Assembly (NCBI GenBank): GCA_041567315.1
Contig: JBFGCA010000119.1
Span: forward strand, 1-14,772
Source: JBFGCA01 sp041567315
GTDB taxonomy: Bacteria; Acidobacteriota; Thermoanaerobaculia; Multivoradales; JAHEKO01
DNA: 14,772 nucleotides
Direction: 5' to 3'
Below, one piece after another: positions 14,766 through 14,772 of the stretch (its first letter is position 1; the number at the start of each line of letters is the position of its first letter). A model generated the notes under the pieces. It ran no database searches. It worked only from the letters and a program-made list of their open reading frames with translations, and was not told the DNA's origin. A program made the position numbers and the translations under genes.

Positions 14766-14772
14766 ATGCAGC

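Overview
The window is a GC-rich, densely packed bacterial chromosome segment. Four features point to an Acidobacteriota-like organism, possibly a relative of the Thermoanaerobaculia or Holophagae: a GWxTD-family lipoprotein, DUF3467 and DUF2007 proteins, a C-terminal helical tail on the first gene that I associate with acidobacterial proteins, and lipoprotein-rich envelope genes. This assignment rests on family content and base composition only. No phage, CRISPR array or transposase gene is visible.

Layout. Bases 1-414 are the 3' end of a plus-strand gene. Bases 415-983 hold no convincing protein gene. They carry a 164-nt segment closed by a perfect 19-bp inverted repeat (428-591), a CAU-anticodon tRNA with its promoter (690-796), and a run of strong hairpins (798-933). 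A tightly coupled plus-strand cluster follows (984-4192): a coiled-coil C4 zinc-ribbon protein, a ribonuclease HI-type protein, a YggS-type PLP-binding protein and imidazolonepropionase (HutI). HutI converges, with a 14-bp overlap, on a minus-strand set read from 8657 down to 4179: a LIV-type substrate-binding lipoprotein, a Wzm-type ABC permease, a Wzt-type ATPase with a carbohydrate-binding C-terminal domain, a DUF3467 protein and a GWxTD-family lipoprotein.

Divergent from that set are a small zinc-finger protein (8761-9069) and two translationally coupled M16 peptidase-family genes (9247-12125). One has the zinc site and the other has the R/Y substrate-binding motif, so they look like halves of one heterodimeric periplasmic protease. 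Bases 12196-13725 (minus) hold a DUF2007 zinc-ribbon protein, a tiny zinc-ribbon frame without a normal start codon, and an FAD/NAD(P)-binding reductase. A divergent DUF1579 protein (13909-14649) follows. The window ends in a REP-like palindromic repeat.

Working together. The permease and ATPase should form a polysaccharide exporter in which the C-terminal domain recognises the glycan; the neighbouring lipoproteins suggest the region as a whole serves the envelope. The M16 pair should act outside the cytoplasm, one half secreted and the other lipid-anchored. Several genes have a TAGAAT/TAGAGT box only 7-10 nt before the start codon, which suggests leaderless or near-leaderless transcripts; others have strong Shine-Dalgarno sequences (DUF3467, FAD reductase, both M16 genes).
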